This document shows positions 12,501-24,164 of a DNA stretch of 64,000 nucleotides, piece by piece (the stretch's first letter is position 1; each line of letters begins with the position of its first letter). The position numbers and the translations under genes are program-made. The notes under the pieces are model-generated. The model did not search any database, was not told the origin of the DNA, and saw only the letters and a list, made by a program, of their open reading frames with translations. The stretch covers positions 21,787,434 to 21,851,433 of the forward strand of contig OY987227.1 in NCBI GenBank assembly GCA_963920705.1. Reading direction: 5' to 3'. This stretch comes from Odiellus spinosus. Lineage: Eukaryota > Arthropoda > Arachnida > Opiliones > Phalangiidae.

Positions 12501-15344
12501 AGACCGCCCTGAATTTCATATTTTGATACAACAAAAGCTTTACACGCAATATAAAGCGATGCGGAGTTTACACATACAAACAAACACTGTCACGAATATA
12601 CTTTTATCCCACTCATATCATACACTCTTAAAATTAAACCCTTCTCTCTCGCGTTACTAGAAAAGGGTTACTCACCGGCGTTTGATCGAACACTGGGAAG
12701 ATTTGGCAGTTGTATCCATTTATTCAAAGTTTCGTCAAAATATTCGGCAGAGTTAAGTTCCTTGGAGCCATCGCAACCGCCGATAGCATACACTTTGCCA
12801 TCCAGAACGGCAATATCGAATCTGCCACGAGGCACCTTCATGGGTTTCATGGTCGTCCATTTATTTTCAGTCTCGTCATAGACTTCCACGGTCTTCAAAC
12901 ATTCCCCACGATCATAGCCACCTGATATAAACCATTTGCCAAAATCATTAGAAAATGACATACATGAAGGATAGTACAATGTATGTTTGGTTAATTTGAA
13001 TTTTGACGAAAATACTTTCATTATCCAGGGGAATCTAAGACTTAGAGCAAGAAAAAAAATGTATACATGTATTTGCCCTCAAAATATTACCTAGATTCTC
13101 TGCTAAGAGCGTTAGAAATTTACGATAATGTTACGTGTTGCAGATCCAAAGGCCAAATACATTATCATAGTGCCAAGTCAAGTACAATCAACTTTTAGTT
13201 TTTACTAAGTACATGTATTAAATAAAAACGTTTATTTAATAAACTTAACCAGCAGTCTCGTAAATTATATCAATAATATTATTAAATATAATATTGTAGT
13301 TGTGAGCATATTATAGCTGCAGCTAAGTTATTCTAATATACAAAGGACTCAACAAATGTCACAGTTTTTCAGTCAAAACTGAAGCTTTATGCTATCAAGT
13401 GCTGGAGTATTGTTGGCCAATAATGTAATTTAACATATGACAAAAATCGATAAATTAAAACCGATAGTCAATTTTCGACATCAGCATACGTTAGATTAAA
13501 TTAGAAAATTTTACGGCGAGTCATCATCAAATGGGAAAAATTCAGAAATTAAAGTTAAATACTGAAAAATTACTTGATACTTGAAGGTAGTTTTGGGCCT
13601 TAAAGCTAATATACTTATCAATCAAGAGGGTAAAGTCTAATCCAGCATAATCAGAGACATGCATAATCTTATCTCCATTATTTCTTTACACTAGAGATCT
13701 TAAAGGGATCCTAGCAAGGTTAAATACTGCAGCTACCAGACTGGTATTATCAAAATCAAAGAAAAAAAAAACTCACCACAAACTAAGAGTTTGCCATTTA
13801 AATCACCAGTACCAACAGCACAACGAGCGGAGCTCATGGGCGGAATCAAAGTATATTTATCATTCCTTTCAACAGCTCCATTATGAGATTCCCCCGGACT
13901 GGTGCTGGCACTGCTCGGCATGTTTAAGCGTTGAACAATGGACAAGACTACCATGTTACCATCCATGATTGACAATCCTATAATACTACATTCTAACAAA
14001 CGTCAAACTCATTAGTTACGTTTTTTTTTAAATAAATATAATTTAGAGCGTAAATAAAGGTGAAAGGTCAAATTACCCCCAGTGAATGAAGTAGCCACTA
14101 TTTTCCAAATTTTCTTCTCAGTTACTTCCACGGGAATCACAAGGTTTGCTGTAGCTTCATCAACTTCTTCTTGAGTAAACAAGAAATTTCTGGGTTTGGA
14201 TGGCGTTCCCAAAGCCGAGTTTGACGAACTCTTTCCCAAGTTCATCGGAGTGGACAATCTTCGGGAGAGTTTCTTATAATCTTGAATCAGTTCAGAATCC
14301 TGACCAGCTCCATTTTCAATGTCGTTACAATCGTGCAAAGAATCGTCTTTATTCAGATACAACATGTGAACCTGCAAAGAGTAACCTGCACTTAGTTTCC
14401 CTAAAGCAGTTTCACTTCTGGGAAATATAAGAACTTTGCGTAACAGCGAGATATCCCCTTAAAGTAAATACCGCTGATTAAATTTAGAGGTGAAAAACAT
14501 ACTTTTTCAGTCAAGAAACCCATTTGGAAACTCTCCTGACAAGATTGTTTCACCCAATCTAAAACCATTTCGCACAAGTGACTGCTATTTGTGGCTTTCA
14601 TCTCTTCACTGCTGTTCTGTAGAAGCTCAACTTGGATCTGGGGGAGACCTAGAAGCTCTTTACTGTTCACGACTTCAGCGATCTACATCAGAATTTCAAT
14701 ACGCGTGAAAAAGAGTCTCAGGTTTTAAAGAAAAAATTGACTAACATTAGATCTAATGAAAGAATCCACTTTTTTCAGCAAAGATCGATCCAAACTCAAT
14801 TCCGGAATGGCTCTTATTCCGATACAGTTATCTGGACTTAAGTTGGCGATTAAATGCTGTCCGCAATGATGAGCGGCGGCGTCCATCTTCAGTTTTTTCG
14901 CTGTCATGTAAACGCTTTTCAGTTTTTCAGGGGGAACTTCAAGTCTGAAATTTTAAAGTAAAAAATTGAAAACCACTCTTTTTTTTCGGCATGTTTTATT
15001 TCATACCTGGATGTGTAAGCGTAGTTAATAAGACACTTAAAAGAGATAAGGTCAAAAGCCCCGTTAAGCTTAATCTGAGACACGTGTCCATTGCGTTGCG
15101 ATTCCTTGGCAAAAAGGTCCAACAAATAGGGACTAGCGCTGGCTAGTACCACTCTATGAGCGTGGATTTCGTGAACATCTTGAGTCGATCCAACCTGAAG
15201 TATAGCGTCGCAAAACTGCTTGCTTTTTCGTAGCTTATTTAAATTTTCCAAAGTTTTCATCAAGTAATCGTTATCCTCGAAAATCAACATTTTCTTTTTT
15301 GCAGCTTCCTCGACTGGTTGAGCTTCTTCCATGGTGACAGACAT
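9532..15344 (-). CDS. IVNS1ABP: BTB-BACK-Kelch protein, IVNS1ABP (NS1-BP) orthologue, 9 coding exons
   Basis: Exons on the minus strand, 5' to 3': 15344-15007, 14944-14746, 14682-14503, 14371-14077, 13977-13777, 12921-12676, 10600-10475, 10095-9922, 9857-9532. All use GT-AG introns and join in frame to 694 residues; human IVNS1ABP is about 642. Residues about 20-135 form a BTB domain (CDAILQV, AHRVVLASASPYLL). A BACK domain follows (AKKLKMD, LLKKVDSFI) to about 245, then a Ser/Pro linker. Six Kelch blades run from about 390 to 680, each with GG and a distant Y/W pair, such as VYAIGGCDG and LFAVGGFNG. The family acts as an actin- and RNA-processing-linked adaptor and Cullin-3 substrate receptor in nucleus and cytoplasm. 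The orthology call rests on matching BTB, BACK and blade sequences. The first coding exon begins at an AG acceptor (15365), so a 5' UTR exon must lie upstream. An alternative ATG at 15332 has a better Kozak context (CACCATGG). The last exon ends with an acidic tail, ENDENEES-like in composition. Confidence 0.93.
10196..10395. repeat. Degenerate intronic minisatellite
   Basis: Inside the Kelch-gene intron between exons 7 and 8, a phrase like CCTAAGAAATCTGGAAATTT recurs with changes at intervals of roughly 25-45 bp. The clearest copies are at 10255-10335. Confidence 0.6.
10601..12675. other. Long intron 6 of the Kelch gene
   Basis: This 2.07-kb intron is the largest in the gene. A segment near 11782 (AGACTGACAACTGATC, then ATTTTGAGCTTA) resembles the left end of the TTAA element at 26759, so it probably holds a decayed copy. 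A poly(G) run lies at 12087-12098. No extra exon is convincing. Confidence 0.55.
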
Positions 15345-15364
15345 TTCAATAAAGAGATGGATAT

Positions 15365-17686
15365 CTGGGAACAATAATGGTTAAATTAACTTCCATCAAA
15401 GAGAGAGATTGTCTGATAAGTCGAGATAAAGCCTAGTGGGAAAAAAAAAACGAAAAAAGAAAATTGCGTCAGATTTTGAGGGTATTTCGTAATATATCTT
15501 AGTTATTATCTTTTGCGCGTCATTCCAGATTCAAGTTTGGATGAAGAAAAATAAGATTATAAAACAAACCATTTGCAAATATGTTATCATTTATGGGAAA
15601 AAAAATGAGATCAAAATTGTTATTTATTGTAAAATAATTGTTACTAACTCCAGCAGAAATAAATAGTCATGCAGGTTTGAATGTTCTTGTACTGGCCAAA
15701 TTGAAGACTACACTTAAGTCAGTGTTAAAGGGACTTTCTTTTAAGCATTTTAAAGGGGCAAATTTTAGTCCAGTAGGGCATTTGAAAGGGAAGAGATATT
15801 TTACGGGTCAAACCACTCGCTATTAATATTGGAATTTTACTGTTGTAAATTCTTCAATGGTACACATTACGCTGCAATAATCTATAGGGATGATACCCCA
15901 CCCTTTGCAACTTTATTTTATTGCCTTTACTAAGATAAACCCATATTTTGGAGATGATCCTCTATTTGACCACAAACCACCAACATTAAAAATTAGGCCC
16001 TGGTGGCAATAATGGTGGTTGCGTAACCTCACTATTGGGGGATATGACTAGACTTTTTTAATAACTTTTTTTGTTATGGTTTTTGAAATTAATTTCAGAC
16101 TTCTAAACGTTTCTCTGACTTTTTTTAAAAATTTCTGGTGGAAATTTTAAATCACTGATACTTTGCACGGAGGAAAAATTAAAGGCTTTAAACAAATATT
16201 TTCAGCTGATAATAGTTTTAATTACAAATCATTACCACTTTCCGTATGAACCAAAAGTTAGTTTCCCTGCTTTTTTCTTGACATTTTAGTCCATTTTCAA
16301 TTAACCCGCCTTTCCCAAGTTGGGTAAAAACCATGCAGGTTTGTCAATTTAGAAAAGGGTATTGATTAGTCCTTTGCGTTTTTTACTATATATACATATT
16401 AAATATATTTATAAGGTATATTATAACTTTACAGGTACTTTGTTCAGTCTTTACACGGAACATGTAAAATAATGATTAATCAATAATGGAATTCACTTTT
16501 ACCGTTAGATGGATCAAAGACGATATAAGCCATAGAATAAAGTTTTCTTAACCGATATGATTGGTGAAACCTATTTATATCAGTAATGGAAAGAATCCAA
16601 ATGGTCTCGCTGGCTTTTAACACGTCTATATACTAAGAAATATCTTATTGCACCTAGCACAAAGCATTGCGTATAATAATTGCAAAACCTAGATGTTTTT
16701 CAGACCACATGTTTATTAAACCTTGTCAGGCTGTTGGTATACTAACCGAAGGTCGTTATATTCAGCTCAATGGAAAAGAGGGGAGCAAAGTTTTGCGTAC
16801 ATGATTGTTCAGTTGAAATGGATGTAACTCTCTTATTATTCAAAACTCGGGGCTTTATACTTGATCTATTCCAAGATCACTAATTATAGCATAAGTTTAT
16901 AACTGATTTTAAATTTATTTTATGAATCTGTATCCAAATTTAGGGATTTAAAGGGATACTAGATTATCTGATAGCATGTTATTTTAAATCAATTTGGACT
17001 TTTTAAATATGCATAATGGCGAATACTGTATTTTCCACACTAAAGGGGATGACATGGAGGTGAGAGATGGAAACCTCTGACGTATCACTGTCTCCCTTGC
17101 TTACTCCCTATAGTCACATCGTAAACACCACTAATCTAATTGGGTTGGTTGAAATTTTTCATATCACTGATATTCAAACTAGACCATATTTTATAAATTA
17201 AATGAAATCTCAAAAAAGTATTGAATTCTGAATAAAAATAACTTATAATTTTACCTTTAAGATAACTTATAAACTTATGATTATAGCCTCGCAAATCGAA
17301 GCCAAAACTGGAGTGATTTCGAAATGAGTTTCATAACTTTAAAACATTGTTCCCATTATTTTCCGTAGTTTTACATAAGCTAAGAGAATTTTATATACGC
17401 TGTATAGTTGTTCTCAGCTTTGTCTTCATGTCAGAATAGCAGAGTCGAGTTCTGTTTGGATCAGTTCCAACTGAAAGTGCCTCATTTCTCTCCGCTTTGA
17501 GCTTAACTCACTAAAGTACTGGCCCCCTTATGGCTATATCCCCTTTAGTGAAAATATGTATAGTAATTGTCATTTAATTACCATCTACGATCGAATCAGA
17601 ATACAAAAAGTGCATCAACATTTTCTTTACAGTAAAATTAATTATTACCATATAAATTTTCATTACAGGACCTCAAATTTTCTTAA
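15365..17686. other. Intergenic or 5' intron of the Kelch gene
   Basis: No coding sequence is recognised. Part of this stretch is probably the intron upstream of the first coding exon, because that exon starts at a splice acceptor. Confidence 0.5.
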
Positions 17687-17811
17687 AGGGAGAACAAACC
17701 AAACACCTTATTTCCTAACGTAACTTGCTTCGATTTTAGAGAACATTTTTTAGGAATGTCAAACTGTACCATCCACCTTGGGCCAGAACTTTATACTCTA
17801 TATTCATGGGA
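17687..17811. mobile_element. Small TTAA-flanked MITE, family J copy 1
   Basis: About 125 bp. It begins AGGGAGAACAAACC after TTAA (683-686 of the 17 kb block, i.e. 17683-17686). Read on the minus strand it matches the start of the element at 24165: GAGTATAAAGTTCTGGCC here against GAGTATAAATTGCTGGTC there, both continuing with CAAGGTGGA and a GACATTCCT/GATATTCCT phrase. Confidence 0.6.
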
Positions 17812-19729
17812 TTTGCTGGATCACTACAATTAACATAACTTTTTTCACCATTCAATTTGTTACTAGTGCTAAATTTTTATGACTTTGAAATGTAATTTTA
17901 ATACCACTTTATTTGAGCATTCAATAAGATTTACAAGTACCACTCTATAAAAGGTTATTAGGGTGTCTTATAGATATGATTACGTATCGTTTTATCGCAT
18001 ACACAAACTCCCATATAATGTATTTAAAAACTACAGGTGATTTGGACAGATAACAACCCTGCAGACTACTCAATATCATCATATAATTATCATAAAAATG
18101 ACTATACTCTTAATTTCACGGTAAATACGCTTAGTTTAAAATTAAATCTTCAAATGGGGGTCTCAATCTTAAAACGCCAAATTGAGACTATCTCCTATAG
18201 GAAAATGGCACTAAAAGCATCAAGCATGTAACTCTGGGAAGATCAAAATGTAGCCCCTATGGGTGGCATATATGTACATGTGGATACATAGTCTTGCTAG
18301 TCACTTGTGAGCTCAAACTGAAGAAGAGAGAAAGGCTAGCAGTTCGGTTTTGGAACTGATTCAATCTGAACTGCACTCACAAGCTTCTGACAACCCTGAA
18401 ATGAAGGGATTCTATAAGGGTCCTTTGCTTGGTCAATTTTAATGACATTCTACCATAAATAAGGGGGATGGGATCAATAGAAAATCACATATAGCAGAGA
18501 TTCATAGGGAACTGGAGATCAAAGTGTAAGATATACAAGTGCGATGTTGCAAGATGAGGAATGTAGGCCACTACACCAATGCCAGGGGGAAAGGCTCCGC
18601 AATCAACTTTTTCGCAGAGTTTGCCAACCACACATGAACTGGCATGAGTTTGGCATTCTAATACTTCAAATTTGCAAAAATATGTTCTCTCTGGCTCAAA
18701 TTAAGCCCAACCTAACCTTACAAATTTACTTTACAGTCGAACAAAAAAATTGTCTCCTCGTTTGAAACACAATAATACAAGTTCCACTTAGGGGGATTTT
18801 GCTGTTCCCTAGTGTTGACAGTACCTTTGTGATTCAAGCATCTTATCCGAACAGAACTGGTTTTGATAACATTGCAATAAAGGCAAAGCTCAGAAAAATG
18901 GATGGAATTTTCTCTGCCCCATTTAGTAAAAACTTTTTATATACCTATGTTTATCCTATTGTTCTAAAAGACCGCCACTGAACTACAATGTACCCCATGC
19001 AGGTGCTGGTTTTCGCCTTTGACTATGGTGGCTTTCCCCTTCCACCCCCAATGGTTGCGTCCAAATTTTGTCATTTACATTATTGCATTCTTATTGTATT
19101 AATATATGGCTAAATAAAACATGTAAGCCTTTATAAAACGCCACACTTAATTCGGCTAGAGGCCCGTATTCAGTGGGTGTCTGAATACGGTCATCTCTCC
19201 CTTAATTATTGTTGTAAATAAGAAAATAATTTGAGATTGCAAGGCTACAACCATTTAAGAAAATAATCAGAAGGTTAAATTCCCTTACCGTAGCAAAGTA
19301 AGTGAACTGATGATAAGCTGTTATTAAAGGCCTGGGCTGTGTTCCCTTATGGATAGACTTGGTTCAGATATCAGTCAGTGGCGCTAGACGAATAGCTCCC
19401 CCAAACGATGCCTCACAGATTAAAGCCGAGTAAATGTGTCAAATACGTACACAGTCGTTAAATTGATAGGGAATTCTGGTAGCCCCAATGTCATAAATAT
19501 GTTATCCGTGAACTTCGCTCATCGGCAAACACGCGGTAGTGAAAACATTCATCTTTAGATTAGTTTACGGAGAAGATAAAGCTAGGGCCTTGGTTTCGAA
19601 ACTCGTTCGAGTCTCTGATGAGATAACGATGAAAATCCGTTGAAAAACTAACGGCTTATCGAATTAAGCAAGATCAGAGAATAAAATTCATAACGAATTG
19701 ACTTCACCTTTAATATTAATTATGCTAGA
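17812..19729. other. Intergenic, no gene seen; one hairpin
   Basis: No gene is recognised. A perfect 10-bp stem (CCGTATTCAG with its complement, 7-base loop) lies at 19164-19190. Read on the minus strand, CTACG followed by GTAAGG at 19288 is a good splice-donor match and could close a 5' UTR exon of the Kelch gene. That is a guess that needs transcript data. Confidence 0.4.
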
Positions 19730-20010
19730 CACCGGTAGTTCGCACACGCAATACGCCACAACGAGGTCACAGAATAGATCGTCGTCAGAAACTCGCAAAT
19801 CGTTTCTTGGAAATTAGGCCTATGCGTCAAAATGCCCGAGGCTGGACTCACGAAACCGAAGTCGAGCGCTTCTAATTACGTTATTACACAACTAGAGCGC
19901 GGGAAAACTGACCCCCGGGTGCGCGGCATGTGACTATGAAGCGTTCAGCGCAAGAAACCACGCGGTCGAAGAATATACTGCTACCGTTTTACGTGACGTC
20001 ACCACCTAGC
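19730..20010. promoter_or_regulatory. CpG-rich stretch, candidate promoter of the Kelch gene
   Basis: This block is much richer in CG dinucleotides than its surroundings (CACGCGGTCG, GAGCGCGGG, GTGCGCGGC). It ends with ACGTGACGTCACC, which contains a CRE-like TGACGTCA. It lies between the divergent Kelch and ZIP7 genes and upstream of the first Kelch coding exon. I saw no clear TATA box. The promoter role is inferred from composition and position. Confidence 0.4.
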
Positions 20011-20436
20011 CAATGATTAAAATATCGTCTGCTAACGTACACTCCGACTTTTAAGTTATACCAAGAATCCATTTAGGTTCCCTTATTACAAATTTGCAAG
20101 GCATGGTTTGGAGGATGTAAGCTTTCGCCGCTAGGAGTAAAAAAATGGTAACATACCTCCAAGATAAAGTGCACCGCCCAGGACTGTACATAACGCACTA
20201 GTAGTGGGCTTAAACCACTAAAAACTTCATTTTAAAAATGCATCCCTTGGCAATGAACTGATATAGGCCTACTCATAGAGGGTAGAAACCTCTATGGCCT
20301 ACTACAGAATTTAAACAGAAACATTATAAATCTTCTGTATTAACTCAGTTCGTTGGCAGGGTGCGGATTTCTAATTGAATTTTTCTATGCGAACGATTTA
20401 TTTGTTCCTATCTATCTCATTGGTTGTCTATTTTAC

Positions 20437-20717
20437 CAAGGAGGATTAGACAAGGAGAAGAAATGTGGGGACGGCGCGGTTCCTACTGCGTCGGCCTAAA
20501 CTCCCACTCTGGGAGAACGGGGGTAGAGACGTTTCGTGGTAAAATGTTGTCGCGTGGGTAAAACGAATCCTTTATGAGACGCGCTAGCTAGCGACCACGT
20601 GACAACAGTTTACCTCGAGAATTTCCTATCCCCCCTTTCCACCCGAGTGGGAGGTTGGCTCTTCTCTCTCTAACTCAACGCAGCCCCACATTTCCTCTCC
20701 TTGTCTAATCCTCCTTG
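20437..20717. mobile_element. MITE with CAAGGAGG ends and 7-bp target duplication, family F
   Basis: A 281-bp non-coding element. The left terminus CAAGGAGGATTAGACAAGGA is answered by the inverted right terminus ending CTAATCCTCCTTG. The similarity extends about 34 bp to a GTGGGG/CCCCAC boundary. ATTTTAC flanks it on both sides (20430-20436 and 20718-20724). The interior is GC-rich relative to the region. It sits about 390 bp upstream of the ZIP7 start codon. Confidence 0.88.
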
Positions 20718-20979
20718 ATTTTACCAGCTAACTGAGCATAACTAGAATTTTAGTTAGGTCCTGGTCCAGGGATTAAGTGAAATTTAGAATAAGTCCATTA
20801 AGTAGACAAATAAAGTAGAAAACAATAAATACATTTTGGTCTTAGCTTACATCTTCATTAATTATTAATCGGCTTAGTGAAACATGCATAGCCAATTTAT
20901 ACATATTACAGACAAAATTGCCGCCAATTTTGCTTTTGGAGCTCTTTTCTAGCTTAAGCACCATCTATAGGTAAACCAT

Positions 20980-21042
20980 GGCCAACTTAGATTAGCTCCT
21001 CCCTGAGTCCTCCGGCAACGAAAGAGCTGATCTAAGTTGGCC
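20980..21042. repeat. Inverted repeat upstream of ZIP7
   Basis: GGCCAACTTAGATTAGCTC (20980-20998) pairs with GAGCTGATCTAAGTTGGCC (21024-21042), one mismatch in 19, around a 25-base loop. It ends 67 bp before the start codon, so it is in the promoter or the 5' UTR. It could be a small foldback insertion or a leader structure; the sequence does not decide. Confidence 0.7.
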
Positions 21043-21109
21043 GCTGCGGATAAACTTTTGACCCCGAGTTACGCTACGTTTCAGTTTCGAATTGTCGAAT
21101 GTGATTGTG

Positions 21110-22743
21110 ATGGCTTGGGTTGCCAGCGTGGTTTCGCGGTGTACGCGTAAGTCAAAAATAAGTATTATTTTGGCTGTATCTAGCGCATTTCTTATTTATT
21201 CCGTCAATTGCCACGGACATAGTCACGAAGATGTTCTAGATAATTCTCCTTCCTTTAAGTACTCTAGGCAAGCTAATAAACAAGCCTCTCAGGATAGTTT
21301 ACATGTTGGACAAGGTGTCCATGATTCTCAAGGAAACTATCATGGAGACCACGGGCATAGCCACGATCACGGGCATAGTCACGACCACGGGCATAGTCAC
21401 GACCACGGGCATAGTCACGACCACGGGCATAGTCACGACCACGGGCATAGTCACGACCACGGGCATAGCCACGACCACGGGCATAGCCACGACCACGGGC
21501 ATAGCCACGACCACGGGCATAGCCACGATCATCCACACAGCCAAGATCGCGGACACAACCATGATCACGGACATAGCCATGAAGCTCCAATCACTGATAC
21601 ACATTCTAAACAAACCTTGCAAAAACCTCCTCTATCAAGGCCTTCAGTCTGGCTAGAAGCGATAGGATCTACCATATTAATCAGCGCTGCACCTTTCCTG
21701 ATTCTCTTTTTCGTGCCTTTAAATAACAGAGTCGAACAAGAGCCTCTTCTTAAAGTTTTATTAAGCTTCGCATCGGGAGGGCTCTTAGGAGACGCGTTCC
21801 TTCACCTTATCCCACACGCTTTAGTTCCTCATTCTCATCATGGAGAACAAGGTGAAGAGCGCAGCCACAGCCATTCCCATTCTCCCGGGCATTCTCACGA
21901 AGGGCACGGCCACGATTTAGGAGTTGGCCTATGGGTTCTCGCTGGAATTGTAGTTTTTCTTATGGTAGAAAAATTTGTAAGAATAGTGAAGGGTGGACAT
22001 GGTCATAGTCATTCCCATAAACCCCAAACTCCTAAAATTAGTGATAAAATTGTTAAGAAAGATAAGGCAAAGAGTAGCGATAAAGATAGTGATGATGAGA
22101 TTGAAAGAGACTCAACCATTCCGGAAAAAGATGATGCCAAAGAAGAAAAGGAACCTGGTAATTTTTTTATTATTTTCGTGTTGAAATTGGGATTAATCAA
22201 GTAAATGTTAATCGGCTTGATTACAACAGGTTTCGAAGATATCAAAGTGGCTGGTTATTTAAATTTGGCTGCTGATTTTACTCATAACTTTACCGATGGT
22301 CTAGCTATCGGTGCCTCATTTCTAGCTGGGAAGAGTATAGGAATTGTAACAACGGTAACAATTTTACTGCACGAAGTACCTCATGAAATAGGAGATTTTG
22401 CCATATTGGTACAATCAGGTTGTACAAAGAAAAAGGTTAGCTTCATCCATCTACTCTAAAATTTTGTACGTACCTAATATTTTTCTTAATTTTTCAGGCA
22501 ATGATGTTGCAATTATTAACAGCAGTGGGAGCTTTATCAGGAACCGTAGTTAGTCTTCTAGCGGAAGGAAACACTTCCAATTCTTGGGTTTTACCTTTCA
22601 CCGCTGGCGGATTTATTTATATCGCAACCGTATCTGTTATTCCAGAATTGTTAGAAGACACTAATTTCTGGCAATCTATAAAAGAAGTCATAGCATTATT
22701 AGTTGGAATATTATTAATGGTGGCTATAGTATTCTTTGAATAA
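21110..22743 (+). CDS. SLC39A7: ZIP7-type zinc transporter (SLC39A7 / Catsup / KE4), 3 exons
   Basis: Exons 21110-22157, 22230-22435 and 22498-22743 join in frame across GT-AG introns of 72 and 62 bp to give 499 residues; human ZIP7 is 469. The ATG at 21110 has G at -3 and +4. A hydrophobic N-terminal segment ([14 protein letters not shown]) is followed by a very His-rich luminal loop (about residues 75-165). Membrane segments follow near [32 protein letters not shown] and [18 protein letters not shown] charged loop has an acidic Ser cluster ([11 protein letters not shown]). Then come the zinc-path motifs HNFTDG (about 368) and HEVPHE (about 397), which identify the LIV-1/LZT branch. There is no CPALLY motif, as expected for ZIP7. 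ZIP7 releases zinc from the ER and Golgi into the cytosol. The Ser cluster sits where human ZIP7 is phosphorylated by CK2; function here is inferred. Confidence 0.95.
21347..21526 (+). repeat. Ten-copy 18-bp coding array (His-rich loop of ZIP7)
   Basis: Ten head-to-tail units of GACCACGGGCATAGYCAC encode DHGHSH. Only two sites vary: the first codon is GAT in unit 2, and the Ser codon is AGC in unit 1, AGT in units 2-6 and AGC in units 7-10. The blocks of matching variants suggest recent expansion by slippage or unequal exchange. More diverged [22 protein letters not shown] units follow to about 21590. Confidence 0.95.
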
Positions 22744-22777
22744 ATAAGTTTTTCTTACTAAGCCCATATGGGTGTAA

Positions 22778-22783
22778 AATAAA
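22778..22783 (+). terminator. Poly(A) signal of ZIP7
   Basis: AATAAA lies 35 bp after the ZIP7 stop codon and is followed by a GT/T-rich stretch, the usual animal arrangement. Confidence 0.75.
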
Positions 22784-23381
22784 GTGTATTTTCACTATTT
22801 TTGACCTTTATTTTATATAATCTGTTATTGTTTTTTGAGGGTTATAATATTTTTGAACTTTAACATTGTCGTGTATGGGAAAAAAATGGTATTTTGACTG
22901 TCACCAACGGGGAAAAAAATGTTTCATCAATTTAAATGTTTCGATCATGGACAAATTAAAAAGCATTTGTCTATGTTTGGGCTAATGCACTTCCTCTCTC
23001 TCTCTTGTCACGTTGTTTATTAAAAATTGAATTATTTACACAGGAAGTTAATTTTTAAAACTATCGAAGGCAAACAGTACTTTTTTTTCATCATGTTTTT
23101 TAATTTCTTATATATAATTTCATTCTTGAATGGTTTATTTAACCAAGAGCGCCAAGCATAACCTGGGGAACATTCGGTTTTGGGAAGAGCAAAACATTAG
23201 GAGCCTTTTCAGTATTTTCATTTTTTTAGAGGAGAAGCATGTGTGTCTTTTAAGTTGCCGTTAAAAGTTTGGTTAAAAATCTCCACGCGTATTTGTTTCA
23301 AATAATTTAAATTAATAGGCCACAAATGATTGACAGTTATCACAAATTAGTATTAGTTAAATTATCCAAACACAACCTAAA
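22784..23381. other. Intergenic, no gene seen
   Basis: AT-rich space between the convergent ZIP7 and EDEM3 genes. Nothing is recognised. Confidence 0.5.
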
Positions 23382-23493
23382 TAACTCTGTATCACGGTGA
23401 ATTCATGGGATGACAGCGAAACGTCACGCATCCTCTCTGTGTAGTGTGGATAGTGTAGTGTACCTAGCGGGGGAGGGGGGTGATACAGAGTTA
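23382..23493. mobile_element. 112-bp inverted-repeat element
   Basis: TAACTCTGTATCAC at the left pairs exactly with GTGATACAGAGTTA at the right. The interior is GC-richer than the flanks and ends in a G run. It looks like a very short foldback transposon. No clear target duplication longer than 2-3 bp is visible. Confidence 0.65.
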
Positions 23494-24164
23494 ATAGATA
23501 GAAGGGTCAAGACTTTGTTCCCTATTGAAAATAATCTTTACCATTTATTTCATTTAATATCAAATTAAAATTTTGAAAGATGCTGTACTCCATTGCACTT
23601 TCTTGAGTGTTATAGTGTGAAATCCCGTTTCTTTCCCCTTCTTAAATAATTTGGAATATTTCTGTATTGAATGAAAGTCATATTGTTTGACATGGTGTAG
23701 CACCCATTTTTACTGTTAGGAAAGCGTAATGACCACTGCTGCACATATAAAGGATAGAAACTGATGTCATGGCAGTCCTATTAAACCTTTTGAAGTCATA
23801 AGTACAACAATTAATCATAAGTATGCCATAAAATAATTATACTAGAAATTTTCACATGGTCTGCTTATACTCCAGTCATCTATATGGTGGTGCAAAAATG
23901 TTCTATCCACTCCTTATTAATTATTATTATGTAAAATGGGCTTTTCTACATATATATGTTTAATTATTGTACCTACGGTATAGTCTATTTCCTGAAGAGA
24001 TCTATGAGAAGTCCCCATAGACCTTCTTCTAGTTCTTAAAAACTTTTCAGGGCATTTATTCCGCCAGGCCAGCTCCCCCTACCTTTGTTCCCTTTAACTA
24101 AAATAACGACCGCCTATCGGGTTAAAAAAAGGGCAGCCTGCAATATTCTCTTAGACCCCTTTAA
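23494..24164. other. Intergenic, no gene seen
   Basis: AT-rich sequence without a convincing frame. Confidence 0.5.

Noticed and set aside
21092..21109. Earlier TTG start for ZIP7
   Set aside because: Animal genes start at ATG; the in-frame ATG at 21110 has a good Kozak context.
21347..21526. CRISPR-like array
   Set aside because: The units are directly adjacent with no spacers and lie inside a coding exon.
21273..21656. Three extra long frames over the ZIP7 histidine array
   Set aside because: They are shadows of the 18-bp repeat, which keeps all frames open; only the DHGHSH frame joins to the transporter.
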